From contig AP031352.1 in assembly GCA_037833965.1 (NCBI GenBank), positions 724,501 to 788,500 of the forward strand: DNA of 64,000 nucleotides, read 5' to 3'. Positions 1-11,709 of the stretch are shown here, in pieces. This DNA is from Marchantia polymorpha subsp. ruderalis. Its lineage: Eukaryota > Streptophyta > Marchantiopsida > Marchantiales > Marchantiaceae. Within the stretch, counting starts at the first letter, position 1. The number at the start of each line of letters is the position of its first letter. The position numbers and the translations under genes were made by a program. The notes under the pieces were generated by a model. The model had not been told where the DNA came from. It ran no database searches and saw only the letters and a list, made by a program, of their open reading frames with translations.

Positions 1-237
1 CGAATAGCCTTCAATAAACCCACTTAAATTCCATGCGCTGTGGCTCCAATTCTCCATCTTTGCACGTTCGAATCACATCATACCTGGATTGAAAAATAAG
101 CGTCAGCCTCGTAAGTGACTGCGGCGAAGAGCAGCATATGCTCGTCTGGGTTGATCCGGATCAACCTCGCTGCTGAGGATCCTGTTTACAACATGAGATC
201 GTGATGTAAAAGAGTTTCACGACAACACCTTCAGTGT

Positions 238-849
238 CTAGCCAAGAAATAGAGCTTCCACCACGTGCGCTCCTTGCAGGAGTTTATATACAGGAAAGTG
301 CTTGTGGACAAACTCGCCTGCGTAATCACCAGTTAGCACCTGATTCGGAAGGATGCTAATTAGCTGGTTTGGGTGACATTCAGTTTCTTGGGTTGCTGTT
401 AACCACGGGGGACAATCATCATCTCCTAAAACATCATTATAATCAGCCATTGTGAGATCAGAGTTTTTAGCTCGAATATTAGGCTGGTGTCTCCTACTGT
501 GAAATGTCGACTGAGTTTTCCAGCCCCAATTGTAAAAACAAGAGTGTTTGAAAGATTGAGATTCAGTAATTGCTTGAATAGAGCTTGTTTTGTGTTTGGA
601 ACTGATCAAACCCGCTTTATATTGTCTGATCATGACATTCAAGGCGCGTAAGTTGCACCTTTGACTTCGCGAAACCTGACACATATACTTATCGGCAAAG
701 AAGGTACTTACGGATATAAGATACAGTATGGACTCGATGTGGAATTGAATGACCGATTCGGAATTTGACAATTGATTCAAAGCCCCGAGCCCGTACTGTT
801 CCTCACACGTTATTGAATCTGCAGCAAAGTTCATGCACAATCTGGTCAA
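238..849 (-). CDS. uncharacterised ORF, about 200 codons
   Basis: I do not recognise this protein. The minus strand is open for about 200 codons; the first ATG is near 834 and the stop lies at 238-240. The C-terminal half, after a second Met near 450, looks more protein-like than the N-terminal half. It has an acidic start (MADYNDVLGDDDCPPW) and ends in GDYAGEFVHKHFPVYKLL. A good GT donor (CCGTAAGT on the minus strand) occurs near 711, so the true gene may be spliced and only part of this frame coding. No signal peptide or membrane segment is evident. It could be one exon of a gene extending left of the window, or chance. Function unknown. Confidence 0.25.
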   Translation of the reverse strand: MTRLCMNFAADSITCEEQYGLGALNQLSNSESVIQFHIESILYLISVSTFFADKYMCQVSRSQRCNLRALNVMIRQYKAGLISSKHKTSSIQAITESQSFKHSCFYNWGWKTQSTFHSRRHQPNIRAKNSDLTMADYNDVLGDDDCPPWLTATQETECHPNQLISILPNQVLTGDYAGEFVHKHFPVYKLLQGAHVVEALFLG

Positions 850-2640
850 CTTTAATGGTCCACGTTAGAGCTGCGTACTTTGTCCGGGCATTTGGTAAGT
901 ACTGCGACTGGCGCTGAGGAAACTTCAGTATTAGAGTCGGGTCAGACTTTGATATTGACCCATTGGCCGTGATATGCTGTACACTTTAGCTCCTCAAGGT
1001 TTGCTTGCATTAGGATTTACTTTCAAGTAATTCTCGGGATCCTTGCATGCATTACACTTCTTGAAAAAATGACTATTTGTGCTGTAAGAACGACGAGGCG
1101 AGGGTCGAAACATGACACACATATGTTTTAATTTTTTTTCAAGGGTATATTGTCTTACCTCATTTCTAGTAAGTATTACACTGTACTTAGAGAAGCTGGT
1201 TATATTTCAATTTCGTTTACCTGGGTTGCTATCCTTGTAACACTAACCGCGAAGAGCAAGAAGAATTTCGATTGTTTTCGTCAAGATTTCATTTTTCGAC
1301 TAATAATATATACTTGTATCACAATAGTGGTATTGTGAGTTGATCCAAGACTTTTGTTAAGCTCAAGTTACTCATATTTCAACTGAAATTTCTATATAGT
1401 CATTTGGAGAGATGATTGTTATCACATTTAGATATGGTTGCATCCAATGTCAATCCTGGTTTTAGGATGTTGTAAAACATCAATGTATTAACTTCATGAT
1501 CATACAGCAATGCATCTGCGATCAAAATTATTATTTTTAATTAAAAAATGTGTATCCTACAAGACAAGGTTTGTAATTGTTGTGTTTCTCCCTTCAGTTG
1601 AATCTTACATAAAACATGAAATCGCCATCATCATATTATTCAATCAACATGTCTGCATGTGTTATCTGCTTGAAGAAAAACATAGACATCTTGACTGATT
1701 TTAGAAACAAAGTCTTTATACAAAACACACCAAATACAATAGATTCAGATAGAAAAACATGAAAACAAAGTAAACATGATGCATATACCAAAATAAATAA
1801 CTTATTCAATACCAGTTGCAATATTTAATGGCAAGAAATCAATCTAGATTAACAGACTAATTCAAAGTCACTAATTTTATTTCGAAAAAGAAATTATAAT
1901 GATCAAAATTTATATGTAAATACCATCTAATGTCAAATTTATAATATTGATTGTAAAATAAATTTATAATTTAGAAATAATTGTATCGATGTTATTTTTG
2001 CAAAATAATTTATCCTCTAGTGTTGATTTTTTAAATTCTAAACACATACATTATTGATAGTTTTGTAAAGCTTAAAATATTTTGAACTTAAACTGCAAGT
2101 CCCAACGAATTAGAATTCTGCAAATTTGATAGACCAGCCATATGATTAATAGACTTCTTGTATATGTTTCATTAATTCATCAAAATTCATATCAATATTG
2201 ATATTTTCAAGAATCAATGATATTTTTTTGACATTGATATGATCATGAATCACTTTTTTAAAGCAATATATAAAATGATTGAATATCAAGAGCTATACTT
2301 TCAAGCACTAAAAATATAATCTTTCATATACATACAAGTAAATATGTATATTTGGGATACAAGTAGAATATTTTTATAATCAATGCATCGGTTTGGAACT
2401 GATCAATCCGTGCAATAAACGAAACGTTTTTGTATTTATGATAAAACTAATGCCATTTAGTATTTTGTTTGCTTTCACATTTAAATGTTCACATAATGTA
2501 TTCCTAAGTAGTGAGGAAATTTAAAGAAATATAATCATAGCGTATTAAAGATACAGTTTTTGAAATAAACCAAGCAAACTCGTTTTATCTTAACTTACAA
2601 AAAAATTCAAGATCACATGATAATTTGTTCAATTGTATTG
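850..2640. other. non-coding stretch, strongly AT-rich from about 1,130
   Basis: I see no gene here. From about 1,130 to 2,640 the sequence is visibly AT-rich, with many short A and T runs and only short chance ORFs. It resembles the other AT-rich blocks in this window (19.1-20.2, 48.1-50.6 and 59.9-61.6 kb). Confidence 0.6.
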
Positions 2641-3590
2641 TCATGTAGTTTCGAGTCGGCTCACGCAGTCTAGGCACTTACTATATTTAGACGTGGAGTT
2701 AGGGTTCGGGTCACGAGGGGTATACAGTCGGGGACGGCTCAAAGAACGTTAGTTCTTCGAGTCGAGCCTGAAAGCGTTGGGAGCGTAGAGCGACTTTCCC
2801 CTTTGCGTCGACCTGGATTCTCCGAGTGTGGAGTGGGTTGGGCTTGACTCATGTTTGTGACGGTAACGGTTTGTTGCCATTAGGGTTATTGACCGACGGG
2901 AATTCCAGTGGGGAATCTCCCGTTTATTTCACTCGAAAAACTCTCGACGTTTTTGTGTGTAACCGTTTTACGTTCTGTTTTGCCTCTTCGTGTTTTTGTC
3001 GTGTGTTTCTCTCTTTTGTGGTTTGTTTATACCTCTGGGCAATTTTTGTAGGTTTTTGTACTTGAGAGTATGAGGAAATCATAGTTTTGAATCGAGAAAT
3101 AGGTGCAGAGAGATTCTCAGATTTGATGTTCGGAAGTAGGGATTTTGAAGATTGAGTCGGACTCTGAAAACTGAAGTTTCAGGAATTCAGTTTTGTTTCG
3201 TGTGGCATCGAAGGGCACGGTAGAGGTTTGGGTTCAGATTTTGAAACGCTGAAAAGTGCTTTTGATTCACTGGAATCAGTGACAGAAATACTGGGAAAGA
3301 TGTTGGATTTCGGTTGGTAATATTTCCACGGGAAGAATCAGTCCGAAGCTTGATTTGGTTTGTTCGTTTGGTTCGCGGGACGAGGCTGGACTGCTGTGCG
3401 GTGATTGCATCCTCTGAGAACTTGCAGTCAGCACACTCTGTTTGCCCGAAGATGGAAATCTCAAAAGTATGCGTTCGAGAAATTTCGTGAATTGACAGGA
3501 ACACTCGAGGTGATTAAGATCCGACTGTACCACTATTTCGAAAACGTGAGGCGTCACTTCCTTGCGCACACAGGGTTATCAATTGCATGA
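2641..3590. other. more GC-balanced, T/G-rich non-coding block
   Basis: Composition changes sharply at about 2,640 from AT-rich to mixed sequence. Short ORFs occur in several frames, but none looks like a conserved protein. It may be the end of a decayed repeat; I could not find a matching second copy in the window. Confidence 0.35.
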
Positions 3591-3599
3591 CCTGTCGAT

Positions 3600-4090
3600 T
3601 CTAGCAGAGAAAACGCTCACATTGAATTGCTCGAAGTCGGCGGCCTGCTTCTTCGCAGCCTCGGGAGTCACCAAAGCAGCGTTGAGCGTCTCAATCACCT
3701 TGGGATGCTTGTACTTGTACTAAACGCAAGCATAGGAGTTTATTATGGCAGTGGTAGCTGAATTCACCAACTGGCTATAAGTGTCAGCTCGGAAATCCGT
3801 CAGCGCGCCCAACAAAGAGCGGTTCAGACGCAGGTTCCACACCATCTAGATGCGAATGTGGGGACTTAAGCTTCTCTGTATTTGACCCTTCACTATTTCC
3901 AACCGCTCCTGTAACAGATCTACAATCGGTGTCGAGCGAAGAACAGGTGGCCTTGCTCGTCGGACCAAATTTGCTAGTGTCTGAGGAGGCATCTTTGAAA
4001 GAAAGCTGGCGAAATGTGTTCAGAGTCTTACTCGCAGAAGGTGGTCTTGCGGGAGGCTTGCTTGTAGAGGGTGGAGGCGGAATCTAACTA
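3600..4090 (-). pseudogene. possible decayed coding fragment, family unknown
   Basis: Minus-strand translation gives protein-like pieces: one containing STLYKQASRKTTFCE (about 4,085-4,035), one beginning MPPQTLANLVRRARPP (about 3,990-3,850) and one containing NRSLLGALTDFRADTYSQ and KHPKVIETLNAALVTPEAA (about 3,840-3,610). The pieces follow each other in order but do not form one continuous frame. Charged and hydrophobic residues are spaced like helices. I cannot name the family; a decayed host gene or decayed mobile-element gene is equally possible. Confidence 0.25.
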
Positions 4091-4309
4091 GTCAGATTCG
4101 AGGGGTAAGGAAACAAGTGCCGCTTCGATATTAAATACTTCCGGGGCTGAACCTGCCATGGAGTGGCGTAGTCTGGATTATTGAATGCGCAGCGAGGCGA
4201 CCTGCAAAAGTGTTGGCGGTGATCGTAAGCATGATCACCAGTCCCTAGAGAAGCTGTGGCAATTGCTTTCGTGGGCAACTTAAACTGTTGATGTGCTACA
4301 CCACCACAT

Positions 4310-4360
4310 TTTGTGAGAGTGTAAGTATAAGAGTGTAAGTATAAAAGAGGAGTAAATATA
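4310..4360. repeat. short imperfect tandem repeat
   Basis: The unit agtgtaagtata occurs twice in a row, followed by related purine-rich units with TATAA cores. It has no evident gene association. Confidence 0.5.
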
Positions 4361-4611
4361 AGAGGAGATCTACATGCACTTCACCTCTACGGGCTCGCTA
4401 TGTATACTTCACAGTTATTGGAGTTTGGTTTACAGGCCAAGGAGTAGTATGTGAGTATAATCCAGATGTGGAAGTTTGAGCCTAAATCATACTTCTGGTC
4501 CTGCTAGTGAGAGTACACGTACACATCAGATGACCTCATCAGAGTCATCAAAGACTATTCGCTCATTCTGGGAGAGCACTGCGGAGGTCCTGCCAGCTTT
4601 TTGTCGTCCTT

Positions 4612-4619
4612 TATAAATA
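4612..4619 (+). promoter_or_regulatory. TATA-box-like TATAAATA
   Basis: A good plant TATA match, followed about 30 bases later by pyrimidine-rich sequence. No convincing ORF follows within 800 bases, so this may be a non-coding or dead promoter, or chance. The 4,360-5,080 interval otherwise shows nothing I can support. Confidence 0.25.
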
Positions 4620-5774
4620 CGTCTCGGTTTGTGTTCGGTAGTCTCCTCTTCTATCCACCACCTTGCTTAGGAATGTTTCTGTTCCTTCGGAGGTGAAGCT
4701 CCGGCAGGCATGCAGGCAGAGTGTGAAAGAGAAAAAGCATCCTCCTCATTGAAGTTGTTAGGTAATACTCGTGCTGGCAGAAGGGAGATAAGACGAAAGG
4801 AGGAAGTACTCCATTAACCTCCTTTTGTATCTCCCGTGGGTCTATTCACGTCTATTCCCCATCGTCTTCATCGCGTTGAAAATGATGGTTGACGCAGATT
4901 AAAGAATTTGAGAAATCAATCTTTTTTATGTTGTAATGTATTGTATCAGGTGCTGTACCTGATGGGTATGTGTGGTAACACACTTTTTGTTTTTTTGCAG
5001 AATTTAAACAATTTTAGAAAACTAGTACCGAAGCAGTGTTTGTAGTTAGAAAAGGGTACGTTAAAAAGAGTGGATTGATGAGATCGGCACGAGGACACGA
5101 AGAATCACGTAGTCGAATGTACCAACGCCAATGTCTTCGGCGCCTTCGGCAAAAGCTCCTTTTCTGAGGTGTCTCTACTCACGCGCCTCCAGCGTATAAG
5201 GAAGCTACGCTTCCGGTGCAGACACCTAAGGAGGAGGTTTTGCTAAAGACGTCAGGAGAAGGGCCCGGACCTCTGAAGGCGTCCGACCATGAGTGCGCCT
5301 TCGGCGATGCGCCGCTAGCGCGGAAAGGGAAAACCTTCATAACGATCGGGATACACGGTAGATCCAGTGGGTTGAAGTCGCATTAGAAAGAGCTCGGGAC
5401 GCTCGTTCTAACGAGCCCAAGAGCGTCGGAGATGGATCAGGGACGGAGAAGTTATGAGCGTCGGAAAACTCGTAGCCGGACATGCGCCGTTCGCGCTAGG
5501 GTTCACAGCCGGAAAGGATTCCCGTACGCCCTCGGCGATGCGCCTTCGGCGGAATCACGCGCTCATAGGAGGAAACCAACTCAGAGTCGGAAGCGCCTTT
5601 GGCGGCTGTTCATGGAAGGAAAGCGCCGGTCGGATGTACGCCTCCGACGTGGCGCTGACGGCCGGATGCGCTGGCATGAGTTGCGCTGGCGGATATGCGC
5701 CGGCAGCAATGGACGAGGCATAAAGGACAAGATAAGCGGTACGACTGCGCGCCGGCGTAATTCGCTCCGACTAG

Positions 5775-8700
5775 ATGTGCGCCTCCAGCAAGGCGCCGAC
5801 GGATAAGGAACGCACCAGCGGCAACACGCCTCCGGTGAGGGACGGATTAGGAAAAGACAACATGGCCGACGTATACCCTGCGGCGGACTCGAGTCCGGAA
5901 GGTGGCGGCGGCGGGAGAATTCAACATTTACGCATGCGAATGCGCGCAGTGCGGAGACGTGAATTCGCGCATGCAAGGGGCGAACCGTTAGGCCGTATAG
6001 CCGGCTGCGTACGTTGTAACCAGTCAGAACGTTGGACGTTCTTGAAATCGGAGAAGAAAAGACTGCGCTCCAGTCTCATTCTCTCATTCTTGATTTCGCG
6101 ATTTCCAGTTTCCAAGATTACGCGCAAGAGCGGAGCGACCTGCAGTGAGAGGAGAGAGTGCGGAGACGAGTTGCGCAAGGATCTTGGCAGACCTTGGAGA
6201 GAATTGCGAGTAGCGATCTTGAGCTTGAGCGCAGAGAGAGTGAGCAGTCAGTGCTTGAGCGACCGACGCGCAGTGGCGATTGTGAGAGAGCGAGCGAAAG
6301 GGAGAACGTTTGTGTGTGCAGGCAACGCAATGTCGAAGGTTCCCCAGCTGCGAGTGTCTCCACTCAGGGTGCCGCAGATCGGTCTACGCGCATTTCAAGA
6401 TGTGCTGCTGAGGCTGAAGCTCGATTTTCTCCTGTGGGGATGGAACTGGACATGTTCGGAGATGGTGCGCGAGTATCTGCAGGAGAGACACAAGCCCTCT
6501 CGCGGATTCCGTCCACATCCAGAAAGATGGGACATTTGCAACTGGGCGCAGGTGTTGGGCAGGTGTGCCGGCGAGGAAGGGGATCTCCTCTTCGAGGCCG
6601 ATAGCGTGAAGGTGTCCCATGAGGAAGAAGTCTCCTACAATGAGCTCTTCAAAGTTGCCAGGCATCCCAAGAACGGTTTCCGGACACGGGATTACAAAGA
6701 TCGATTGCGGAGAAATGTCGCGACTGCATTGCTGCAGATATTGCAGCCGACCAAGACCGCTTACATGCATGGTTGGCAGGTAGAATTTGTGGAGCTAGTG
6801 TTGTCAGGAGCTCCAGTGCATTGGGCACGGCTCCTGTGGAAGGTGACACGCCAACATGCGCAAGAAGAGAAAGGAGGAACCCTCAATCATCTCTCGCCTT
6901 ACTTGATCGTGTTTTATCGGGCGATGGGATGTTTGACAAATGCTGAGAAAACACGGTTTCCGCAGCTGACCCGGAACTATCCAGGTAGATATTCGAGGGA
7001 GGCCGAAGTAGACACGGATCCGGACGAGGAACCTGCCAGTACGCCTCCGGCTCCGGCTCCGGCTCCAGCAAGAGCAGCAGAAGAACGTCGAATTGAGCGC
7101 ATTCCGCGAAAGCGGAAGTGGGATGAGAGACCTGAGGACAGGCAGCCGGAAGTGCCAGCTGCGCCGACTCGTGGTCGGCCCACCCCCGAGCCTCACAGTC
7201 GACCAAAACAGAGGGCACGCAAAATGCCAACTGGTACTGAGGAGACCGGGCGAACTCCGACCCGGCGGAATCTCACACAGGAGGAGATAATCGCGCAGAT
7301 TCTAGGGAAGACGACAGATACCTCTGCACAGAAGGCACCACGGCCTTCGGGAGGAGATGGACGGACTGACAGTCGGCCGACTGCGAGTCGGATGACTGAA
7401 GGCCGACAAGCGGAAGGAAGGCCAACTGAACGGCGCGTTGAACCGGACAGCAGGCCGGAAGCAGAAGAGAGTTTGGCTGACGAGCCAACAACCCTCAGAG
7501 GGTCGTCTTCGGCGGAAGGCACTTCTGGGAAAACGCCACCAGCAAGCATGCCAAGTGGAGTCAAGACGCGCAGGGTGTATCCGACTCCCAGTCGGACAAC
7601 TGCTGGTCGTCCGACTGCGAGTCGGACAACAGAGAGTCGGCCGGATTCGCCGACTGCGAGACGGATGGGGCCGACGACCAGTGTGCGGACGCCTTCGGCG
7701 GACGCACCTTCAGCGAAGACACCTTCCGCGCAGATTGCGCCAGAAGGGCAGGCAGCAGAAGCGGGCGGTGCAAAAGTGACAAGAGTCACTGCGGCGTCGA
7801 CCCCTTCGGAGACCGAAGATCGAGCCGGAACAGGGGCTCAAGTAGTGGGATCTCCCACTGCCCTGGATATTTTAGCCGGCAGCGGAGCGGCAGTCGCAGC
7901 GGAAGCTGCTGCGCGCCACAGTTCCAGGGAGTCGCCAAGGGATTCGGTGGCGACTGAAATCCTCGAGACTGAGGATGAGACGAGCTCGGAAGAGCAGGAA
8001 GCGGATTCGGTGCAGAAAACGCCAACAGGGGTGCTGTGCGAACAGATAGTCCCACTCCTGCGATATCTGGATCGCAAGACATCCAAATACGCGAGTGCTT
8101 TAAAACCGCAGTCTTATGTGGAGACTATCAGGAGAAGGACGAGGAGCAAGGTGGCAAGGTGGGCCTCTAGGTGCGGAGTATATGTGGATAGGAACACCGC
8201 CCTCCGACAACACCTGGCGGTCACACAGAAGCTATACCAAGCCTTGCAGCAGCAGAGGGAGGATGCGGCGACGAAAAGTCAGGCGGATGCCGAGCTAATA
8301 CGGGCAAAGATCGAGTCGGAATTGCAGGAGGAGCGGAGACAAAACCAAGTCCTAGCAGCCGAGCTTGCGCGCCAGACGCGCGCCTTAGAAGAAAGTCAAA
8401 GAGCCCGCAAGGAGGATGAGGAGTTGTTGCGCAACTTGCAATCCGAGTGCTCGGATTTGAGGGCACAACGTGCGGAAGCAGAAATGTAGTTGGCAGAGGT
8501 GGAGAGCAGCTGCAGGGCGCGAGGAGAGTTGGCGACACAGGTGACTCGTTGTCTAAAAGGATACGCCCGTTGGGAGGTGGCAGCTCAAGAGAGGATCACA
8601 CTCAGGGAGTTCGAGCTTCGGGCGGCGGCATTGACGGAGGGTGACAGTCGGAGTCGGCGGCGAGTGGCGAGGAAATTAGAAACCTTCTTGTCGGATGCGC

Positions 8701-8891
8701 GCGACACTATGGCGCACTTACAGGCGGAAGTCACCGCAGCGCTCCGACGCCTGGGGTTGCGCAGCCGGTCGGAAGACTGGCAAGGAAGGGACAGCGAGCG
8801 GAGTAGTCCGGCGCGCAGGAGGCGCAGCACCGGATCAGCCGAGTGCAGTAGAATAGTTTGGTTTCGCGCAGATGCTGCGAGTAGTAGATAG
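5775..8891 (+). pseudogene. large ORF of a liverwort multi-copy family; possibly element-borne; looks broken about once
   Basis: The protein is about 1,000 residues if read from the first ATG; a more likely start is the ATG at 6,330 (MSKVPQLRVSP), where family-like sequence begins. Order of parts: a conserved globular region of about 220 residues (about 6,330-7,000) containing NWAQVLGRCAGEEGDLLFE and VHWARLLWKVTRQHAQEEKG; a long Arg/Pro/Thr/Ser-rich disordered middle (7,020-7,950) with RPTASR-type repeats; then a coiled coil of Glu/Gln/Arg heptads (about 8,200-8,480) and a conserved tail (YARWEVAAQERITLRE; RRRVARKLETFL; RLGLRSRSED). From memory, unverified, similar predicted proteins are abundant in Marchantia. 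No catalytic motif is visible. It could be a structural protein of a mobile element or a host family spread by duplication. I treat this copy as a fossil. Confidence 0.5.
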
Positions 8892-9594
8892 GATAGCGTA
8901 GTGCTAGTTAGGATCTTTGAGGGTATAAAGTAGATCAAGGCGTTTTGCCTTGGGACTCTTCCAGTTTCGGAAGTGCAGATTAGGAACTCACTTTCTTGAC
9001 GTGTTTGTGCATTTTGGTCCTGGCACCACGTAGAGAAGCTGCAGCATAGCGAAGTTACCGTATGTTGTAGTTGAAGGCCTTCGGCTGAATGTTCAGAGCT
9101 AGTACCCGGTTAGAGACTTGAGTAGTGCGGATCTGCACCTGCGGGTGATTTCTGATGCTCAGAGCCGGCTGCGAGTTAGATACTTGAACAGTTCCCCCTT
9201 ACTCCTTCGAGTGACATATCCTGATTGTACTCCTACGGGAAGTTTCCCCTGAATGCCAATGTGAAGTTTCATTACTTCGTGTAAACCTTGGTTTGTAATT
9301 CAGGTTGTGTGTGTGTTACTGGATCGTGTTTCAGTAAGTTCTTAGTCGGGTCTGCACTCCCTGCGTTTGGTGTGATAGTCGAGGGTGACGTCCACGGCGT
9401 ATGTAGAGGCTTCGTTCCGAAGTGGGAAGTCCAGTCCGGGTACCCTACGCTAGTTCCTGGCGGAAGGGCAGTAAAAGCCGGAGTGGGAGGCACTACCTGC
9501 AGAACCTCTGAGTGAACTTTTGAGACACTTTCCTCCTGAAATCCGAAGCGGAGGTCCTGACCGACCTCCGAGTTGTGCTTTTTGCCAGTTTCAG

Positions 9595-9618
9595 GTGTGT
9601 GTGTGTGTGTGTGTGTGT
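9595..9618. repeat. (GT)n microsatellite
   Basis: About twelve uninterrupted GT units. Confidence 0.9.
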
Positions 9619-9770
9619 TGAGTGACCACGCTGTACCGTGCATCCTCCGAGCATCCTCCGAGTTGAGATCCTCCTCCGAGTCGAGCCTCCGAGTCGAGCA
9701 CTGCAGTATTTCTGGGAGTGACAGTCGCCTAGAATTCAAACTCTACAAAAGTCTGTTAAAACGTGACATT

Positions 9771-10575
9771 TTACTCTGTGTGTTGCCTCTGTCCCTGTGG
9801 GTTCGATCTTTTTACCACCATACTGCAGTTTTAGCCTTTGGTGGGTTATTACAATATGTTAGCGCATGCATCTGTGGGAGATGCAGTCGTAGATGAGATA
9901 CGGTGAAGCAAGATTATGGTTGCAACTCTGACATTTAAGGTCTGTGTTATGTCTCGGGAAGAGTGTGGTTGCAGCTTGGACATACTACATGACAGTCCCA
10001 GCGGCGTAGACAGTAAGAGTATAACACCTCTTTGCAATACTTTCTGAAGATTAGACTTATTAGTAGCTAAAAGTGCACTCAATGTGAGTGTAGATAACAA
10101 CCTATCATGGGCGGATGTAGGTAATGAAAAGTTGAGGGGAGATGAAATTCCATAAACTTCTGTTTAAAATGTTGTTGGGAGCTAGTAGATTACCTTTGAA
10201 GCTCTTGTAGCAGAGTTATAGTTATAGCAGAGTTTTCATCTATTCTTCTCAGGTTAGTATTCACGTCGATGTCCAATGTACCCTCAGTTAACTAGGATGG
10301 AATACTTTGAGCACAAGGTTTGGCAATTATTTCCTGTGCTACGCATTTTACAGTTGACTTTATATAGGTGTTAAAACTCTCTTCAGTTATCGTATCATTT
10401 TACTGTGGTAATTAAACATCAGTATAAGTTATGATAAAAAGGTTACTGGTGATCCTGTAACACTTTGTAATAGTTTATAGTTAAACTATTTTTAGTTTCC
10501 AATTTAGTGATCTAGTTTACAGATACTCTGTAAACAATCCTTGTACACAGTGAAGTGTTGACGTGTGAAGGGAAA
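9771..10575. other. non-coding stretch between the GC-rich block and the small acidic ORF
   Basis: No ORF with protein-like character is visible. The sequence is mixed and slightly AT-rich, and may be the 5' flank of the ORF that starts at 10,576. Confidence 0.4.
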
Positions 10576-10935
10576 ATGCCGCTTGGAGAAAAAGCGGACG
10601 ACAGTGATATACAAGAAATCCAGACAGTGGAAGTCATCAGCAACAAGGAACGTGATCAGGGGCAGGAGGTGACGGTGCAGCCTCAAGTAGAAGAGAATAC
10701 GGTAAACACTGCTGTGGTAGAAGAAAAAAATTCTGGGTTTGATTGGGACGAGGCACTAGCCGTAGAAAAACTTCTAGAGGAATCTGGCCTAGAGTACAGG
10801 ATATGTGAGGATGAATTACTCGACCTTCCGAAGGATATTGCTGATCATTTGAGAGATGTTCAGTATGTTCAAGATTGTCTTTCAGAAGAAATTCTTGTAC
10901 TAGAGAAATTTCTTGATAGTCTTCCAAAGGATTGA
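10576..10935 (+). CDS. small acidic hypothetical protein, 119 aa
   Basis: I do not recognise the family. The first ATG (10,576, context gaaaATGCC) opens a frame of 119 codons ending TGA at 10,933. The protein is very acidic, with a Glu/Gln/Val-rich N-terminal half without obvious structure. The C-terminal half looks amphipathic-helical: FDWDEALAVEKLLEESGLEY, then DELLDLPKDIADHL and VLEKFLDSLPKD. The LPKD motif occurs twice. No signal peptide, membrane segment or catalytic motif is visible. AT-rich sequence with TATATATA follows at about 11,037, and a purine tract at 11,117-11,155. It lies between two mobile-element blocks, so it may be a small host gene or an accessory ORF of an element. Confidence 0.35.
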   Translation: MPLGEKADDSDIQEIQTVEVISNKERDQGQEVTVQPQVEENTVNTAVVEEKNSGFDWDEALAVEKLLEESGLEYRICEDELLDLPKDIADHLRDVQYVQDCLSEEILVLEKFLDSLPKD

Positions 10936-11116
10936 TAGCAACTACCTGTAGCGTTTAGGCAAGAAGTACTGAAGGGATCGGGAGTTTGCACCCGGTCTCA
11001 TTACCTGTAAACTTGATGTGTTGAAAGCATTGTAAATATATATATGACATAGTCAAAATATTGAGCTTTCAGTGTGTAGTGTGTTTGTTGAGGGAAAGTG
11101 TGACCCCTGTGTGAAG

Positions 11117-11155
11117 GAGAAAAAAAAAAAGAAAAAAAGAAAAAAGTAGAAGAAG
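11117..11155 (+). repeat. purine-only (A/G) tract
   Basis: About 39 bases of only A and G, mostly A, just upstream of the retroelement block. It could be a retrotransposon polypurine tract, a poly(A) remnant or simple sequence. Confidence 0.5.
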
Positions 11156-11709
11156 TTTTCAAACACTTTTTGTTTGCAATTTGGTGAAGAGGGCATCATA
11201 GGCAATAGAGGCCCACGTAGATGGAGGACAATGGAGATCGAATCGGGATTGCGAAGCGATGCGATGTCCCGTGTGTGTTGACTTGTTTTGTGCTGTGTTT
11301 TCTTTAGACTGGAGAGTCGTTGCTAGCTGTTTGCTTGTGTTTGGATCCTCTCCAGTCTTGCTTCCTGGTGCGCGCCCGTGTAGGGGTGACGCTGATTTCC
11401 GGAGTAGTTTTACTCCTGTGTGCTGGCGATAGGGGGCTCGACTTGATCACCGGCCGGCATATCTATGTTTCTCTCACGGTGAGACTGGAGTGATGACCAG
11501 TAGACCGTGAGAGTCTTCTTGCTGTGATGACAGGTTAGGTTGCCCATACCCCTTAGCTAGTAGGGCTAGAGTAGCTTAGTGCGGCACGACGTTAGGGGCG
11601 GATTGGGTTATTGGGTGGAGATCTGGCAGTGGTGCTAGTTGAGGTCTCGTTATCACGGAGCAGTCTAGTGATCCTGTTGAGTACCGCGGTGGATTTACGC
11701 GGAGTGGGT

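Larger units (their letters stand above)
5080..9770 (+). repeat. GC-rich block with a liverwort multi-copy ORF and many short repeats
   Basis: The block differs in base composition from the AT-rich DNA around it. The palindromic core gccttcggc recurs near 5,140, 5,300, 5,540, 7,690 and 9,080. Units built on ccgactgcgagtcgg recur at 7,370-7,660. The block holds one long ORF (separate entry), a TATA-like element (TATAAA, about 8,929) after it, and a tail at 9,640-9,700 of repeated cctccgag units. I could not find paired terminal repeats, so the class of any element is unknown. Confidence 0.45.

Noticed and set aside
60-90. B-box-like cgttcgaatcac suggesting a tRNA
   Set aside because: No matching A box, acceptor stem or cloverleaf could be drawn.
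7193-7789. Long minus-strand ORF inside the liverwort-family ORF
   Set aside because: It is a shadow of the GC-rich, repeat-bearing coding sequence on the plus strand.
9272-9739. Minus-strand ORF with a His/Thr run
   Set aside because: The run is the (GT)n microsatellite read in frame; it shows no other coding sign.
11100-11700. 5' LTR of the Ty3/gypsy fossil
   Set aside because: I looked for a copy of the TGTG...CACA segment at 19,007-19,118 and found none; a primer-binding site was not convincing either.
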